DNA of 64,000 nt from Gonocerus acuteangulatus (GCA_946811695.1 OX328125.1:110928467-110992466), one strand, 5' to 3'; shown: positions 42,145 through 54,425, counted from the first letter of the stretch. A program made the numbers and translations. Notes: generated by a model from the sequence alone, not told the origin.

Positions 42145-43372
42145 GGGTTGGCAAATAAGTCCTTTCGGTTTTTGTATTCATGTTTTGTTTACAATATGTC
42201 ACATTTATCTGATGCAATTAATCCCAACAGAGGATTGTTTATCCTATTTGTGATATGTAAACAGTTATGTCTGTCGACACTTGTTAAGATTAGGTCAGTA
42301 TTGCGTTTGTGATCCAGCTGAGAAGATGGACGGTAATTTATTGCATTATAGGCATATTTTGCTGTATTATTTCAAAAAAGGAAAGCGAGCTGCAGAGGAT
42401 CATAAAAAAATATGCGGGGTCTATGGGGATAAAGCCTTAACAGAGCGCACGTGCCAAAATTGGTTTGCCAAGTTTAGGGCAGGGAATTTTGACATAAACG
42501 ATGCACCACGACCTGGTCGTCCACAAGAAATTGAAAGCATTGATGTTAAGGCTATAGTCGATCAAAATCCTTCCCAATCAGTGCGAGACATTGCTGAGGC
42601 CCTAGATATATCACATGCAAGCGTAGAAAATCATTTGCGGAAGCTCGGCTACGTTTCTAGGCTGGATGTTTGGGTCCCCCACTCTCTGACCGAACGTCAA
42701 GAAAACGATCCATTTCTTAAAAGACTTGTGACAGGGGATGAAAAGTGGATTGTCTACGATAATGTGGTGCGAAAAAAATCTTGGAGACCTAGCAACGAAC
42801 CACCTGGAACCACATCTAAAGCGGGATTGCACCCAAAGAAGATAATGCTTTCTGTATGGTGGGATTTCAAGGGTGTGATTTTTTATGACCTGCTGCCACA
42901 AGGTAAATCAATCGATTCCACTCTATACTGCTCACAATTAACAAAATTGAATGAATCAATTCGACGAAAACGCCCAGAACTGGCAAATCGAAAGGGTGTC
43001 GTCTTCCATCATGATAATGCCAGGCCCCACACTTCGTTAGTCACCCGCAACAAATTGTTAGCCCTTGGATGGTATCTTTTGCCCCACCCTGCCTATTCAC
43101 CGGACCTTGCTCCTAGTGACTACCACTTATTCCGGTCTCTACAAAATTCCTTAGGTGGAAAACGAACAGGGTGTCAGGGAGCACCTTGATCATTTTTTCG
43201 CTAATAAACCACAGATATTCTATGAGCAGGGGATTATTCAGCTGATGGAGAGATGGGGTAAAGTAATAGAAAATAATGGACATTACATTGTAGATTAAAA
43301 TAAAAATTATGTTCAAAATATACAATAGTTTTCTTTCAACTTAAAAAACCGAAAGGACTTATTTGCCAACCC
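42145..43372 (+). mobile_element. Full-length mariner element
   Basis: TIRs of about 28 bp, GGGTTGGCAAATAAGTCCTT at the left and its complement at the right, flanked by TA (42143..42144, 43373..43374). Length 1228 bp, normal for mariner. TIRs and protein resemble the mellifera/irritans side of the family. Confidence 0.95.
42326..43298 (+). pseudogene. Mariner transposase (DD34D), one frameshift
   Basis: Starts at ATG 42326 (MDGNLLHYRHILLYYFKKGK). The paired HTH region follows (LTERTCQNWFAKFRAGNFD, APRPGRPQEIE linker, VRDIAEALDISHASVENHL). Catalytic residues: Asp in TGDEKWIVYDN, Asp in VFHHDNARPH, and Asp in SPDLAPSDYHLF with exactly 34 residues between the last two, so the DD34D triad is intact. 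A frame break at about 43160 (after QNSLGGKR) throws the ORF into a short false end; the true C-terminus (REHLDHFFANKPQIFYE..NNGHYIVD) continues in another frame to TAA at 43298. Otherwise nearly intact, so a young copy. Confidence 0.93.
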
Positions 43373-44284
43373 TATAGTTTATCAAAGAACATATGTTTTC
43401 AAATTACGAGAAAAAGCCACAATTTCTTATTCTTAAGCAAGATCTATTAGTTTTAATAATTTACTTAATTATCGAAATAACATATGATTTATATTAATTC
43501 ATGTTATTTTAGTAAAACTAAACTAAACTAAACTAAACTAAATTTTTAGTTTAGTTTTTAGTCAATTCCCAAAGATTTAGTTTTAGTTTTAGTTTAGTTA
43601 AAATCCATTAATTAGTAAAAACTAAAACTAAAATTAAAACTAAATTCACTTTTTAGAATAAACTAAAACTAAACTAAAAATTGCAACCTAAAAAAAACTA
43701 AAACTAAAAGTTTTTTTTAGGTTGCAATTTTTAGTTTAGTTTTAGTTTATTCTAAAAAGTGAATTTAGTTTTAATTTTAGTTTTAGTTTTTAGTTTTGCC
43801 CAACATTGCTTCCAACTAACCCATCTCCTGTGAATGGGTGCACAATTCAATTCCTTTCACACAGTTGGGACGCTATTCTGTGAGAGCCCTCAAGTTCGGG
43901 GGCTCATATTGCAACCCTCACCATGTTGGGATTTGAACACGCATAACGATTCATTGTTACATGAAAAATTACATTTTATCTACACAGAAATAATCTCTGA
44001 AAGGTCTTTTAGACTATTCAATAAGGAACTAGACGGATTTTGAATGGACATATACTTCAATTCTAAGCAAATTAATTAACTCTCAAAGTTTTTCAGTTCA
44101 AGAAAGCAAATAAAATATTTGTAGGCACTAACTATCAGCTGCAACTGAGCGAGAAGGCTCCAGTGGTGAGAGCCTTTAATGAACTATCATTTGAAAACTA
44201 TTACCGCCAAAGTGAGCCCGCTGTATGAGTAGATATTGAGGGGGCTCATAATGCATGCAGGGCTCATAATACCACCTTTTCCTA

Positions 44285-44288
44285 TATA

Positions 44289-44345
<57 letters not shown>
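44285..44345. repeat. (TA)n microsatellite
   Basis: TA run directly at the right end of the pogo-like element. Confidence 0.95.
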
Positions 44346-44349
<4 letters not shown>

Positions 44350-44499
44350 AGAACGAAGTTTTTTTAATAGAACGAAGTCCTAATAGATTTTTTAAAATTG
44401 CCATTATTGCTTAATAAAAAAAATACCTTATAAACTATTTAAAAACTTTAGTGGTTAAAACCCCATTTTTCTCCGCAATGAAAAAAAAAAAGTCCGTCA

Positions 44500-45030
44500 C
44501 GCAGGAGGATTTTTACAACACATATTTACCTGTAGATTACCACTACAAATACCGAGTTTCGTCGAAATATACCAAAAATCACGGCTGCTAGTGGCGAATT
44601 GGTATTGTGGGTCCGGAGTAAAGCCCCCCCCCCCTCCTAATGAACCGATTTAGTTTATTTTTACAACAGTTATTTACCTGTGGATTACCACTACGAATAC
44701 CGAGTTTCATCGAAATATACCAAAAATCACGGCAGGTAGTGGCGAATTGGTATTGTGGGTCCGGAGTAAACCCCCCCTTCTAATGAACCGATTTAGTTCA
44801 TTTTTATATCTCACTTTTCTCTCTATATTACCACTACGAATACCAAGTTTCGTTTAAATATAACAAATATTACGGCTGACATAGTCAAATTAGTGTTTTG
44901 GGTTCGGGGTAAACCCCCCCTTCCGGTGGACCGACTTTGGTGGTTAACGAACTCGTTCAATCGTTTGCTAATTGAAAGCTATATACCAAGTTTCGTGACG
45001 AAAAAACAAAAACTCTGGCCGCTATCGTGT
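44500..45030. repeat. ~150-bp degenerate tandem repeat and adjoining tail
   Basis: ATTACCACTAC(A/G)AATACCGAGT..GTCCGGAGTAAA(C/G)CCCCCC..GAACCGATTTAG recurs three times. It is followed by a related last unit ending AACTCTGGCCGCTATCGTGT TAACAGACACACACA and then (TA)n. It may be the 3' part of a retroelement; no coding is seen. Confidence 0.7.
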
Positions 45031-45044
45031 TAACAGACACACAC

Positions 45045-45045
<1 letters not shown>

Positions 45046-45115
<70 letters not shown>

Positions 45116-45127
45116 TATATGCATATA

Positions 45128-45173
<46 letters not shown>

Positions 45174-45310
45174 TATATATAAATTTTAACGGGGGTCATT
45201 TTCGGTGTCTACTAGGTAGGATGATAAAGATTTGAAGAAATTTTTCAAAAATTCCGTCATGAGTGCAACCTCAATAGCTACTTTTCTTCGGAGGAAAGTG
45301 CTAAAATATT
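45046..45310. repeat. (TA)n microsatellite plus dispersed repeat
   Basis: Compound (TA)n at 45046..45182, then 45185..45310, which is the complement of 24650..24760. Confidence 0.85.
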
Positions 45311-45510
45311 AAATAAAATGATCTACATGAGTCTGATGCACATTACGCTAATATTTCTAATCGTCTTGTGAGCTTGCCCACCTTGATCTGCGAAACTGTC
45401 CAGCGGGTTCATAGACTATCCTCAAGCAGCTCCATCGGAATTCGGTACGCTATCAATCCTGCCAAGTAAACACCCCATTAATATTATTATTGCTAATTGT
45501 TGGTAATTAC

Positions 45511-45702
45511 CTCCGTAGCAATGGTCTCCTTGAATACCGTCCTGTTGAACTCCCATTTACTACATACTCCACCATCTGGAGTCTCACACTGCTTGCTACT
45601 CCCGACGCAGTGGAAGTCAACATGAGCTCCCATGAAGATCATACCCAACAGGGTCCAAGCCACAGGGAACTTGAGGAAGGCCATCAGCAGAGAGATCTTG
45701 AT
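45511..45702 (-). CDS. SLC22-type transporter, exon 2
   Basis: The minus strand has TTGTATTCCAG before and GTAATTACC after the exon. 192 bp, 64 codons, phase 0 at both ends. It encodes IKISLLMAFLKFPVAWTLLG and MIFMGAHVDFHCV (TM1), then the start of the large extracellular loop with four Cys, SSKQCETPDGGVCSKWEF, and NRTVFKETIATE including the N-glycosylation sequon NRT. SLC22 transporters have exactly this layout, with Cys pairs and sequons in the TM1-TM2 loop followed by (E)WxLVC, supplied by exon 3. The loop is short for the family. Intron 2 is about 15.4 kb, full of TEs. Confidence 0.9.
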
Positions 45703-45719
45703 CTGGAATACAACGAGTC

Positions 45720-46448
45720 AAATATATAGATAAATATAATGAATGTTTTAAAATAAATAAAAATATTTTTGAAACATCATATTTTCAAACCCAACCAAAA
45801 AACGCCAGCTTACCTAAAAATGAACCCCTCATTTCTTTTTTATAGAGCCATGGCCCAAATTAGAACAATTAACACAAATATTATAAAAATTCATTACAAC
45901 AAGACTATAATATCCATAAACCCCAAGACAATCTGCTTCATGTGAAATAGTAATCAGTCAGAGGATATTTACCGTTTATCAGTTGCATATTTGATGGGCT
46001 GAATGCCAAAGGTGACTAACCCACAATTAGAACAAACTGAGAAAATTAAGGATAAAGTTTAGAAGATATTGCAAAAAATTGGTGTTGGTGACAGAAAAGA
46101 TTTTAATTGGTCTTTATTCAGTAGATACACAAAATCCTTATGAATATACCATAATAATAAAAAGTTTATAGTTAGACATGATAATGAAAAACAAAAAGTA
46201 TAGTCATGTTTGGCTCTCATATAAATAAAAGAAAACTAACACTTGAAGAATAGTGGTCAAATATCCGGAGATTAATTAATGAAAAATTATTTTTCTTTAG
46301 ATTTCTATGATTATGTATCAATAATTTAACAAAACAATGATTTCCAGATTAGGTGAGTTATGTATTATGTGGGACAGGAACAGTGCAATCATAATATTGT
46401 GGTTTTGTCCTCCACAAGCGTGCTTCATGAACATTCCTTGATGGTTTA
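45720..46448. other. Intron, no recognised feature
   Basis: AT-rich intronic DNA without recognised signatures. Confidence 0.4.
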
Positions 46449-46456
46449 TAGACAGG

Positions 46457-46716
46457 CATGGGCGTATATAGAAAATAATTTCGGGAGGGGGGGGCTGAGA
46501 CCATTTCCAGGGTATGGAATACTAAAAATTTAGAGCTTGGAATAGTTTTAGGCAACTAAAACGCTATTTCACGTAAAATAAAATATTTTTTATGAACTAA
46601 GTGATCTTATTAAATTTATTTTTAAGGGTTTTACGACAAGTTTTTACCATCAAATCAAAATTTGGGGGGGGGGGGCTGCAGCCCCCTCAGCCCCCCTCCC
46701 CTTATATACGCCCTTG
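46457..46716. mobile_element. hAT-type MITE, 260 bp, 8-bp TSD
   Basis: Perfect duplication TAGACAGG (46449..46456, 46717..46724); TIRs CATGGGCGTATATAG / CAAGGGCGTATATAAG with G-runs inside (GGGAGGGGGGGGCTGAG, complement near the right). A truncated relative is at 49320..49580. Confidence 0.88.
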
Positions 46717-46724
46717 TAGACAGG

Positions 46725-47840
46725 ATCTGCCACAGAGTCATCAGAAGCTTCAACTATATCACTCATGTTGCTGCTTACCATTAACAAAGCCATACCTAGT
46801 GTGGGTTGGTCAAGTCTGCCTCTCACATGATTTAGCTTTGCAGTTCCAAGACAAACTAACAGAAGTCAGTACTAATCAATGAGGTGTAAAGGCTGGGCAT
46901 TTCTATCAATTATAAAACTTAAAATTCTCTATCAGGAAAAGTGAACAACTCAAATTTGTTAAAAATGTGGGTTAGTCACCTTTGGCACTGAGCCCATCAT
47001 ATAATCTACAATCTCTACAGATTATCCTAACTTACAGATATTATAAACATCCTTCCCGAAACCCTGATTTATTTTCCTAAAATATTTTAATGAATCTCAA
47101 GCCCGAAGTGTACTATTTCACGATAGCATCACTATAGCTTAGAAAATTGTGAAAATGTAAGATATAAAAGGCACTAACTATGGCATATACTATATTAGTA
47201 TAATACTTTTATATTATTTTTTTTTATTCCAATGATTGATTATGCTTTTATTTTATTTATTTTTATTTTTGGTTTTAGAGCCCGGAACTGGGCGATTTGC
47301 TCTATAAATATGTAGAATGCAAATAAATGAACTATAACATCAAAAAGTCAAACATTTTAATAAACAATTTAACAAATGAAATTATCAAAACTTATACTAC
47401 CTATATGAATAAAAAAAAAAAGAAAAGAAAGAAAAAAAAGAGATAAATCATTAAAGGTCAACTATAAAAACAAGTTAGTTATAAATTTAATAAATTATTA
47501 TTTTGAATTTTCCATATTTCTTCATACATTTTTATTTAAAAAAAAAAATACTTTTAGAAAAAAGTATTTTCTCGTTGATGTTACTGTTGATTATACTTTT
47601 ATTAGATATTAATAAATTTAAATTTTAACGTCCATTATAATTAACTCATTTTAACAGAAATCTATATATTACGAAAACACTATAATTGTCTGTAACTAAT
47701 TGTTTTTAACAAACATTAATGAATTTTTATTACAAAACAAACAAATATGTGAATCAAAAATGAAGGAATGTTTGAAATTCGGCTAAGAGAAAACTTAATA
47801 TTTTCAGAAAAAGGTATAATGTGCCCATCACTATACAAAA
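46725..47840. other. Intron, no recognised feature
   Basis: Very AT-rich; 47620..47660 (AATTTTAACGTCCATT) resembles the tail of SINE type B. No coding signature. Confidence 0.4.
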
Positions 47841-47845
47841 ACATA

Positions 47846-49167
47846 TGAGGAGCTTAGTATCAAAGTTGGACAACTCCACTTTTGATTTTTTTACAGGAGA
47901 GGCAAAAACCATATCTACTATATGGTTGTCAGTATCATGGTGATTTTTTTATATGTTATTCTTATAGGCCTCAGAAACATTATTTCAAAGGCACTACAAA
48001 ATTATATAAGTATTAAGGCCGTAATTACACTTTAAATAGTGGAGTTGTCCATGTTTGAAACCAAGTCATGGAGTTGTCTGTTTTTGAAACCAAAGAGAGC
48101 CATTTGAAAATTGAACCTATCCTCTTTTGAATCCAAACAAATATGCATTTGGTATGCTCGAGGGTGTTTTAATATAATGTAATTATGTCTAATGTATTAA
48201 ATCAAAATTATATAGTTAAAAATTACATGAAAAATTTTATTTAAATACAGTTTGACAAAACAGAAATGAAACTAAATTATCCTTATTTTATTAAGTTTAG
48301 AAAAAAAGTGGTACTTAGCAATCCTCTTCGCACAGTTTTACCTATAACTACATGTATTGAAATGGCTGTGCTATAATTTTCATCGCCGTACTCAGCCATA
48401 CCTGTGCACAGCTAATAAAATAAAGTTATCAATTAGCGATGCGATTATTTTATGAAAAACGAGTTAACCATTATTATTTTCTGCAGAGAGTTGTTGAAAA
48501 GTTTTTAATAGCAAATAACTGAACATTAACGATGAGATCTATTTAATATCTAGAGTGAAACTGTCAATATTTATTTGTTATACGCAAAAATTTAAATAAA
48601 GAGGAATATGTCGAGAACAGTTACCAGTACCACATTAGCTGTTAATTTATTCACCTGAGGTCTTGAAAATACATTTGGAAGGATACATAGCTCTACCAAT
48701 TGAGTAAAGTATGAATATTTTAAATTAAATACTTGCTGTTTTTCACGGTTGTTGTTATATAAAGCCCGTTTATTAATAAAATAATTATTCTATAGAATTG
48801 GTAGTGGTCTCATAGGACTCGATAACAGCTAGTTATTAATAACAATTATCGCCAAATGCACTTATTACAAGTAACTATTAACATTCAGCCATGATGGATT
48901 TGCAATGCATGTTGGGAGCAGATTGCATGAATGCAAGCTTCTCATTGGCTACTGATGGAGTTGTCATTTTTTGAAACCAAACTAAGTTGGAATTGTCCAT
49001 ATTTTGATTCTGAACGGTTGAAATGAACGCTATTTTACCTATTTTCTGTCCGTTTTTAATGAAAAAAGTTGTAAAATCGAATGCAGCATAGAAATCCGCT
49101 TAAGAATCGACATAAATCTCAAAACTGAAAAAAATGGAGTTGTCCAACTTTGATACTAAGCTCCTCA
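47846..49167. mobile_element. TIR family C element, 1.3 kb, TA flanked
   Basis: TIRs TGAGGAGCTTAGTATCAAAG..TTGGACAACTCCA at both ends (inverted), flanked by TA (47844..47845, 49168..49169). Inner boxes GGAGTTGTC(C)A recur in both halves. No transposase is visible. The right ~470 bp is nearly identical to 25285..25854. Confidence 0.82.
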
Positions 49168-49317
49168 TATCACCTTTACACAGACTCTTTAAGTTATTTT
49201 TTCTACCTTACAGACACGTGCAGAACTCACCTAATTTTTACAGATATTCTTCAACTAATAAATACACTACAAAATAATAATATTGGTGTCACATTACAAT
49301 TGAAAATTTGGTGTCAT

Positions 49318-49582
49318 AAAATAATTTCGGGAGGGGCTGGGAAAATTTCGAGGGGGGGGGGCTGAGACCATTTCCAGGGTATGGAATACTAACAATTTAG
49401 AACTTGGAATAGTTTTAACCAAATAAAACGTTATTACACCCAAAATAAAATATTTTTTATGAACTAAGTGATCTTATTTAATTTATTTTCAACGGTTTAT
49501 GACACATTTTTACCGATCAACTCGTAATTTTTTTTGGGGGGGGGGCTGGAGCCCCCTCAGCTCTCCCTTATATACTCCCATG
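49318..49582. mobile_element. Second copy of the GGGCGTATATA hAT-MITE, left end lost
   Basis: Shares TTTCGGGAGGGG, GCTGAGACCATTTCCAGGGT, GGAATAGTTTTA and CTTATATAC with 46457..46716; the left TIR is missing or mutated. Confidence 0.75.
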
Positions 49583-49599
49583 TACTGAAGACATTTCAC

Positions 49600-49952
49600 T
49601 GGTTACAGAAGCCGACATGAAACAGGTTGTAAGGACTCGCGTACTCATTAAATGGCAGGCTGAATGGTTATCATTGCGTGACAACAAGCTTCGGGAGATA
49701 AAGGCATTCATAAAACAATGGAACTCCACCTATAGAAGCTGCCGGAGAGATGAAGTAGTCCTTACAAGACTTAGAATAGGACATACACTATTAACTCACT
49801 CTTACTGGATTAAAAAATAAGACAAACCACTGTGTAGACAATGTAATACGACTTGAACATTAAAACACTTATTAACTGGAGAAAGCGACGAAACTTGACC
49901 GTACCATATGACAAGAATGACTAGTCTACAGGTTCTTCCCTATTCACGTTTA
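49600..49952 (+). pseudogene. LINE ORF2 C-terminal fragment
   Basis: Plus strand: MKQVVRTRVLIKWQAEWLSL, then NKLREIKAF, SCRRDEVVLTRLRIGHTLLT HSY and, past a stop, PLCRQCNTT...LKHLLTGESDE. The W..WQ.eW.....NKLR.IK and RR.EV.L.RLRIGHT.LTHSY..K....C..C pattern is the end of the RNase H-containing ORF of jockey-type LINEs. A hAT fold-back inserted at 49961 ends it. It is a remnant only and is not connected with the LINE at 1-3 kb. Confidence 0.8.
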
Positions 49953-49960
49953 TTCCAACA

Positions 49961-50339
49961 CAGAGTTGGGCAAACGTTAGCGCGCGCTAATACCTAATAC
50001 CTTCCAGCTAATTTAGCGGTACTGATAAGAGCCTGCGCTAACGATTAGCGCATAGCGACGGCAGTGCGCTAATCGCTAATTCATTTAAAATGTTTAAATA
50101 TCTTTGTAGCTAACTAGGAGGAATATTGAAGGTGGAATAAAAAAAGGATATTGAAAGAATAGGAGAATAGGAGATATTCCTCCTAGTTAGCTGCAAAGAT
50201 ATTTAAACATTTTAAATGAATTAGCGATTAGCGCACTGCCGTCGCTATGCGCTAATCGTTAGCGCAGGCTCTTATCAGTACCGCTAAATTAGCGGGAAGG
50301 TATTAGGTATTAGCGCGCGCTAACGTTTGCCCAACTCTG
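49961..50339. mobile_element. hAT-like fold-back element, 379 bp
   Basis: 8-bp duplication TTCCAACA / TTCGAACA (49953..49960, 50340..50347; one mismatch). The arms of about 170 bp, starting CAGAGTTGGGCAAACGTTAG, are nearly perfect inverted copies rich in GCGCGC and AGCGATTAGCGC, meeting near 50150. No ORF. Confidence 0.9.
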
Positions 50340-50755
50340 TTCGAACATATATAACAGAAGAATATGCACACCATTTTTTTTCATTTTTTTTTTCTTGCTC
50401 CCTTCTACATAATAAGTATACACAATTACAACATAAAGTAATCAAAACAGTAAAAAACATTTTAAATCAGGAAATTATGTTATACATTTTTTATGTGCAT
50501 ATTAAGTAAACTAATTTTTTTATGAAGAAATTAAACAGTAATTTGTATGCAAAAATAATTTATGTATAAGTAAAACACCTCTTGCATGCTGTTAACCTTC
50601 AGCTACATTACATAAACATTATCCCTTGTCCGTAATTATCTCATTATCATAAACCATTATCTACAATATCTTATCTCTAATCATAATTTCATCTGAGTTA
50701 TTTATCAAATCGATTTTCTTAATGCTAATAGGATTGTGTAATTAAACAGACATAC

Positions 50756-50825
50756 CTGCCACGGACCTACAGGGCCGAGAGCGGACAGGGCTGTTTCTTC
50801 CCGGGGATCCATGGTCTATTAGAAA
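50756..50825 (-). CDS. SLC22-type transporter, start-codon exon
   Basis: The minus strand has TTTTACAG before 50825 and GTATGT after 50756. The first 13 bp (TTTCTAATAGACC) are 5' UTR, then ATG at 50812 in the favourable context ACCATGG. The coding part MDPREETALSALGPVGPWQ (57 bp) ends in phase 0 and joins exon 2 at Q-IKISLL. SLC22 proteins start with a short cytosolic stretch ending LGxxGxxQ before TM1, exactly as here. Intron 1 to exon 2 is about 5.1 kb. Confidence 0.88.
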
Positions 50826-50829
50826 CTGT

Positions 50830-52300
50830 AAAACAAACAAAAAAGTATTTCAATCTTTGGCAATATTATGAAATAATGTAATATCTAAGAAAAACTAGTT
50901 TAAATAAAGTTCGCCTTACAATGACATAGATGAATTAATATTTTTAAAGTGTCGCCAGACTACTGCTCTTTCTTTTCACATCAGTTTAAGAAAGAAGACG
51001 ATGAAAACTGGGAAAGCGATACCGACTATTTCCACATGCTTCACAAAAACAGAAATTAAGGTTTTTATGCGGTATTATTAATGCCGGCCGTTGTAAGAGT
51101 TGCCACCCTTATCCAAACTAAAATTTATAAAATTTGGTTACGCTTGGAAAAGAAGAAATAATTAAAGATATTATTTTATTAAGAAGAATATCTTTACTTT
51201 TACTCTATTTGATCAGGAAAAAAGGTGTTCAGAAAGTTGATAACTATTCGAATGCTTTATGCTATTTCTACCAAAAAAGCTTAAGAGTAAATTTTGTATT
51301 TATATCAATGGAAGCATAAATTTCTATGACTTTCGAAAGTCCTTGTTTTGTTTCACAAAAGGCTCTAATATCTCTTTCCGCGATTTTTTTAATACTTTGA
51401 GCAGTACAATGTTTTTTTTATAAGAAGTTAGCATCAAACCAAACAGACAAAGATTACATCCTCCATTTGAGAATGGTTCTGGATTTATGTGGTATGGAAT
51501 TGAAATGGTACGCTATTTATCCCGACATATCTATCTAGGAGCCTGGAGGTCAGGGATAAAAGCAGGCTATTACACGCTAGGTTAGGCAGCAGTACTTCAG
51601 ACCTTGGGGACAACTAGTCCAACGGGCATCGGGTAGCTAGTGTTAACTCTGTTAAAAGCTCTGTAACCAAAATTAAAACATCTTTGTTTACATAAATTTT
51701 AAACATGGAGAAAATATTTTAAATGAATCCCATGATTCTAAATACCCAAACCGAAAACTTGATTCAACAAATGTTTTTCCAATTTTCTCATAAACGGTTA
51801 AAGCTATCGCCTTAAAAATGGTTTCATTCATTTTTATATGCGAATAAACCTATAAAACGAGTACTTGCAATCATATGAAGTAAGCGCAATGATTTTCTTC
51901 GCGCGAATGTCGCTCCAAAATCCCCCTATGGAGGGAGGAACCGCGCTAAAAGCAATAGTGCCCGTTTGAGAATAACCTTTATGATATTTCTCATGAATAT
52001 GAACCACGCACTTGGAACAACCCAAAAGGTCAGTGGTCGTCCTCATCTCGGCAGGAGGAACACTAACTCCTTGTTAGGTCTACAAGGCAAAATATAACAA
52101 GGGTTTACATTCTATTTAAAGAACAATAATTTTCTAAATAGATATAATAACAATTTAAGCAATATCAATTTCATTTCGTACAAATCTCTTAAACATTAGT
52201 TTCGTAAGAATTTATTGATGCAACTATTAGGTAAGATAGTTTCTCCTTGCAATTATAGTGTAATCAATTTAATGGAAGATAAGATTTAAAATTATTTCGA
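50830..52300. other. Intron, no confidently recognised feature
   Basis: AT-rich; 51530..51650 has a GC-richer stretch (GGAGCCTGGAGGTCAGGG..) without a frame I can name. Confidence 0.4.
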
Positions 52301-52307
52301 ATTAAGA

Positions 52308-52375
52308 GCTGGTGTTGCACAGGGGATTATCCTAAGCTCGACTATATTTTACCTGTTAATTGCTATGATTTAATT
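52308..52375 (+). pseudogene. Scrap of LINE reverse transcriptase motif B
   Basis: Plus strand RAGVAQGIILSSTIFYLLIA resembles the xxGVPQGSxLxPxLFxLYI box of LINE reverse transcriptases. No other RT motif is visible nearby; a decayed fragment. Confidence 0.45.
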
Positions 52376-52502
52376 ATTGTTTTATTAAGGCCTTCATTTG
52401 TGTAAGCATCATCCTGACATTCCGTAAGAATTTGAAAGGGTTGTAATTTAAGGATCACAGAGGAGTTGCGTAATCACAGCGAATTCTTCAACAGTATAAC
52501 TG

Positions 52503-52690
52503 CTTCTTTTTTTTATAACGTATTAAGAACTTGGCTATTAGTGCTAGGCTATATCCAGGTTTCCACACTGTTATAATGCCAACAGCACGTTGACAGTCAC
52601 CCATTCAGATCCTGGTCACTTCCGACGTTGGTTAACTTCGTTCAGCATCGGAACGCGGTGCATTCAACGTGACTAAGACTGATGGAAAAG
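52503..52690 (-). mobile_element. 5S rRNA-headed SINE, diverged
   Basis: The minus strand has CACGTTGAATGCACCG, GAACGAAGTTAACCAACGTC, GAATGGGTGACTGTCAACGT and GCTGTTGGCATT (5S-like), then AACCTGGATATAGCC and AGCACTAATAGCCAAGTTC as in 13264..13452. More diverged than that copy. Confidence 0.85.
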
Positions 52691-52699
52691 ACTTCTTTT

Positions 52700-53905
52700 T
52701 CATATTTATTACAACAATTGGACTAAATTATTTATTTATTAGAATTTTCATGCGGTCAATCAACGTCCATTTGGCCAAAAACCACAATTCGAGCACTGCT
52801 CATATTTAGGACTTCTTAAGATTCCGATTTGTGTAGCAATATCAAAATATTATTAGCATTGTTATGTCAATGCTCAGCTGCTTGCTGCAGAATTTATTAC
52901 GAATGGAGCTAAATGCACTTATGTCCTTCCCAAATATGCAGTTGATATTCTTCAAGAAATCACAATCTCTAATGATATTACATCGAAAGTACAAACCTTA
53001 CTTGATTTAAATATTTATTCTGTGATATTTGTGAAGAATTGAAATATTTAGAGTTTTTTTAAATTTATTTTATAAATGTGTGTATTTAGATATTATTTAT
53101 TAGCTCAGTTGACGTTAAAAAAACAGCTTATTGGTCTGTTTGTGATGATCCGCTAATATTTCGTCAATTCTATCTGATAGCTGGGCTTCTCTTCTTTGTT
53201 TTTCATAGATTTTGCAAATTCTTAACATGTAGTGTACGGTGGTTATTTCATTACATTTTTCATGGTGTATTATTGAATTTACATTGATTGTTAACAATAT
53301 AATTTTCGTTTAAAGTATTGTTGTTGTTAAAATAGTATCCTTTTTACAGCCTACTTTCATACCAAAAGTCCTACACCACTAAATATATAGTTTTTCGGGT
53401 ATTTTTATCATGCGGATTAATATTTCTCAAAGTATGTGTGATTGTTGTATTTTCGAATTTAGTTCCGTTATTTTATTAGTTTGTTGCTCTGTTATCTATT
53501 GATTTTAAATAAACGAAACTTATTGATTTTATGGTTCTTATTCAGGTTATTATTAACAGTTACTCATTGGTAAATTATTTATTTAACCCTTGGGAGGGCG
53601 CGCTCCTTTTCACACACGGGAACTCGCGATGTATCTAATTAATATATACTTATTAACTAAAATAGTTCACAGCCAACGAGCCTCCAACTTTTAGTGTAAA
53701 TATTTCTCGCTGTGTTCAATGTTTTTTTAGCGAAGTTCGATGCAACGATAACAAAAAATACGGCAGCGAAATACAGATTTATATTCTTTCAAAGTGATAT
53801 CTGTTGAGGAAACTATTTTACTACATTTCAAAATACTCTTTCTTGAATTTAGATTTCTATCGAGAAGTTCGTTTGAAGTAAAACCAAATACAACCTGCAA
53901 AACGT
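52700..53905. other. No recognised feature
   Basis: AT-rich intronic DNA; 53585..53625 (CCCTTGGGAGGGCGCGCTCC) looks like an isolated GC-rich TE terminus without a partner. Confidence 0.4.
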
Positions 53906-53910
53906 GGATC

Positions 53911-54138
53911 TTTATGGGATCTCATCGAATATATGATGTATAATTATAGGGGTAGAATCTATCTTCTATCTATTAATCCACCATGAAACACCAGCACAGT
54001 GCAGTTCCTCTGAATCAAATATACTTTATGGGATCTCATCGAATATATGATGTATAATTATAGGGGTAGAATCTATCTTCTATCTATTAATCCACCATGA
54101 AACACCAGCACAGTGCAGTTCCTCTGAATCAAATATAC
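53911..54138. repeat. 114-bp perfect tandem duplication
   Basis: TTTATGGGATCTCATCGAAT.. through CTGAATCAAATATAC occurs at 53911..54024 and again at 54025..54138 with no difference I can see. Very recent. Confidence 0.93.
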
Positions 54139-54425
54139 TTTCTCATTCCTATTTACGAGACTGCGTGTGTTAACGAATCATCATGAATTTTAATTTTTCT
54201 TATTTCATAGTGTGCAATTTTCTTATGTAATGAACTACTACAAATTACCAAAAATTACAAGTTCTGTTTTATTCTGATAAACATAAAAACGCAACTGAAT
54301 ATATAATTCATACAACGAGTTCACAGAGGTCGGATCGATTACTAAACCAAATTCAAACCTAAGGCGGTAATTATGTTCCGATAACAGGAACACGGAACTG
54401 AATACGAAGCTCAGATCAATTTACA

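Larger units (their letters stand above)
41915..43808. mobile_element. hAT-like element with AACTAAA-rich arms, 8-bp TSD
   Basis: Perfect duplication CTTCCAAC at 41907..41914 and 43809..43816; termini CAGTGTTGGGCAAA and CAATGTTGGGCAAA. Subterminal DNA is made of AAACTAAA-type repeats in inverted orientation, including a fold-back at 43650..43790. No hAT transposase is present. A mariner lies inside. The smaller element at 49961..50339 has related ends (CAGAGTTGGGCAAACG). Confidence 0.9.
41242..44282 (-). mobile_element. Pogo-like DNA transposon, 3.0 kb, split by hAT plus mariner
   Basis: TIRs GGAGAAGGTGGTATTATGAG (left) and complement of GGAAAAGGTGGTATTATGAG (right) sit at TA within (TA)n tracts. 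The minus strand carries pogo-type transposase fragments (41479..41914 and again beyond 43809). A hAT element at 41915..43808 interrupts the gene. Confidence 0.8.
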
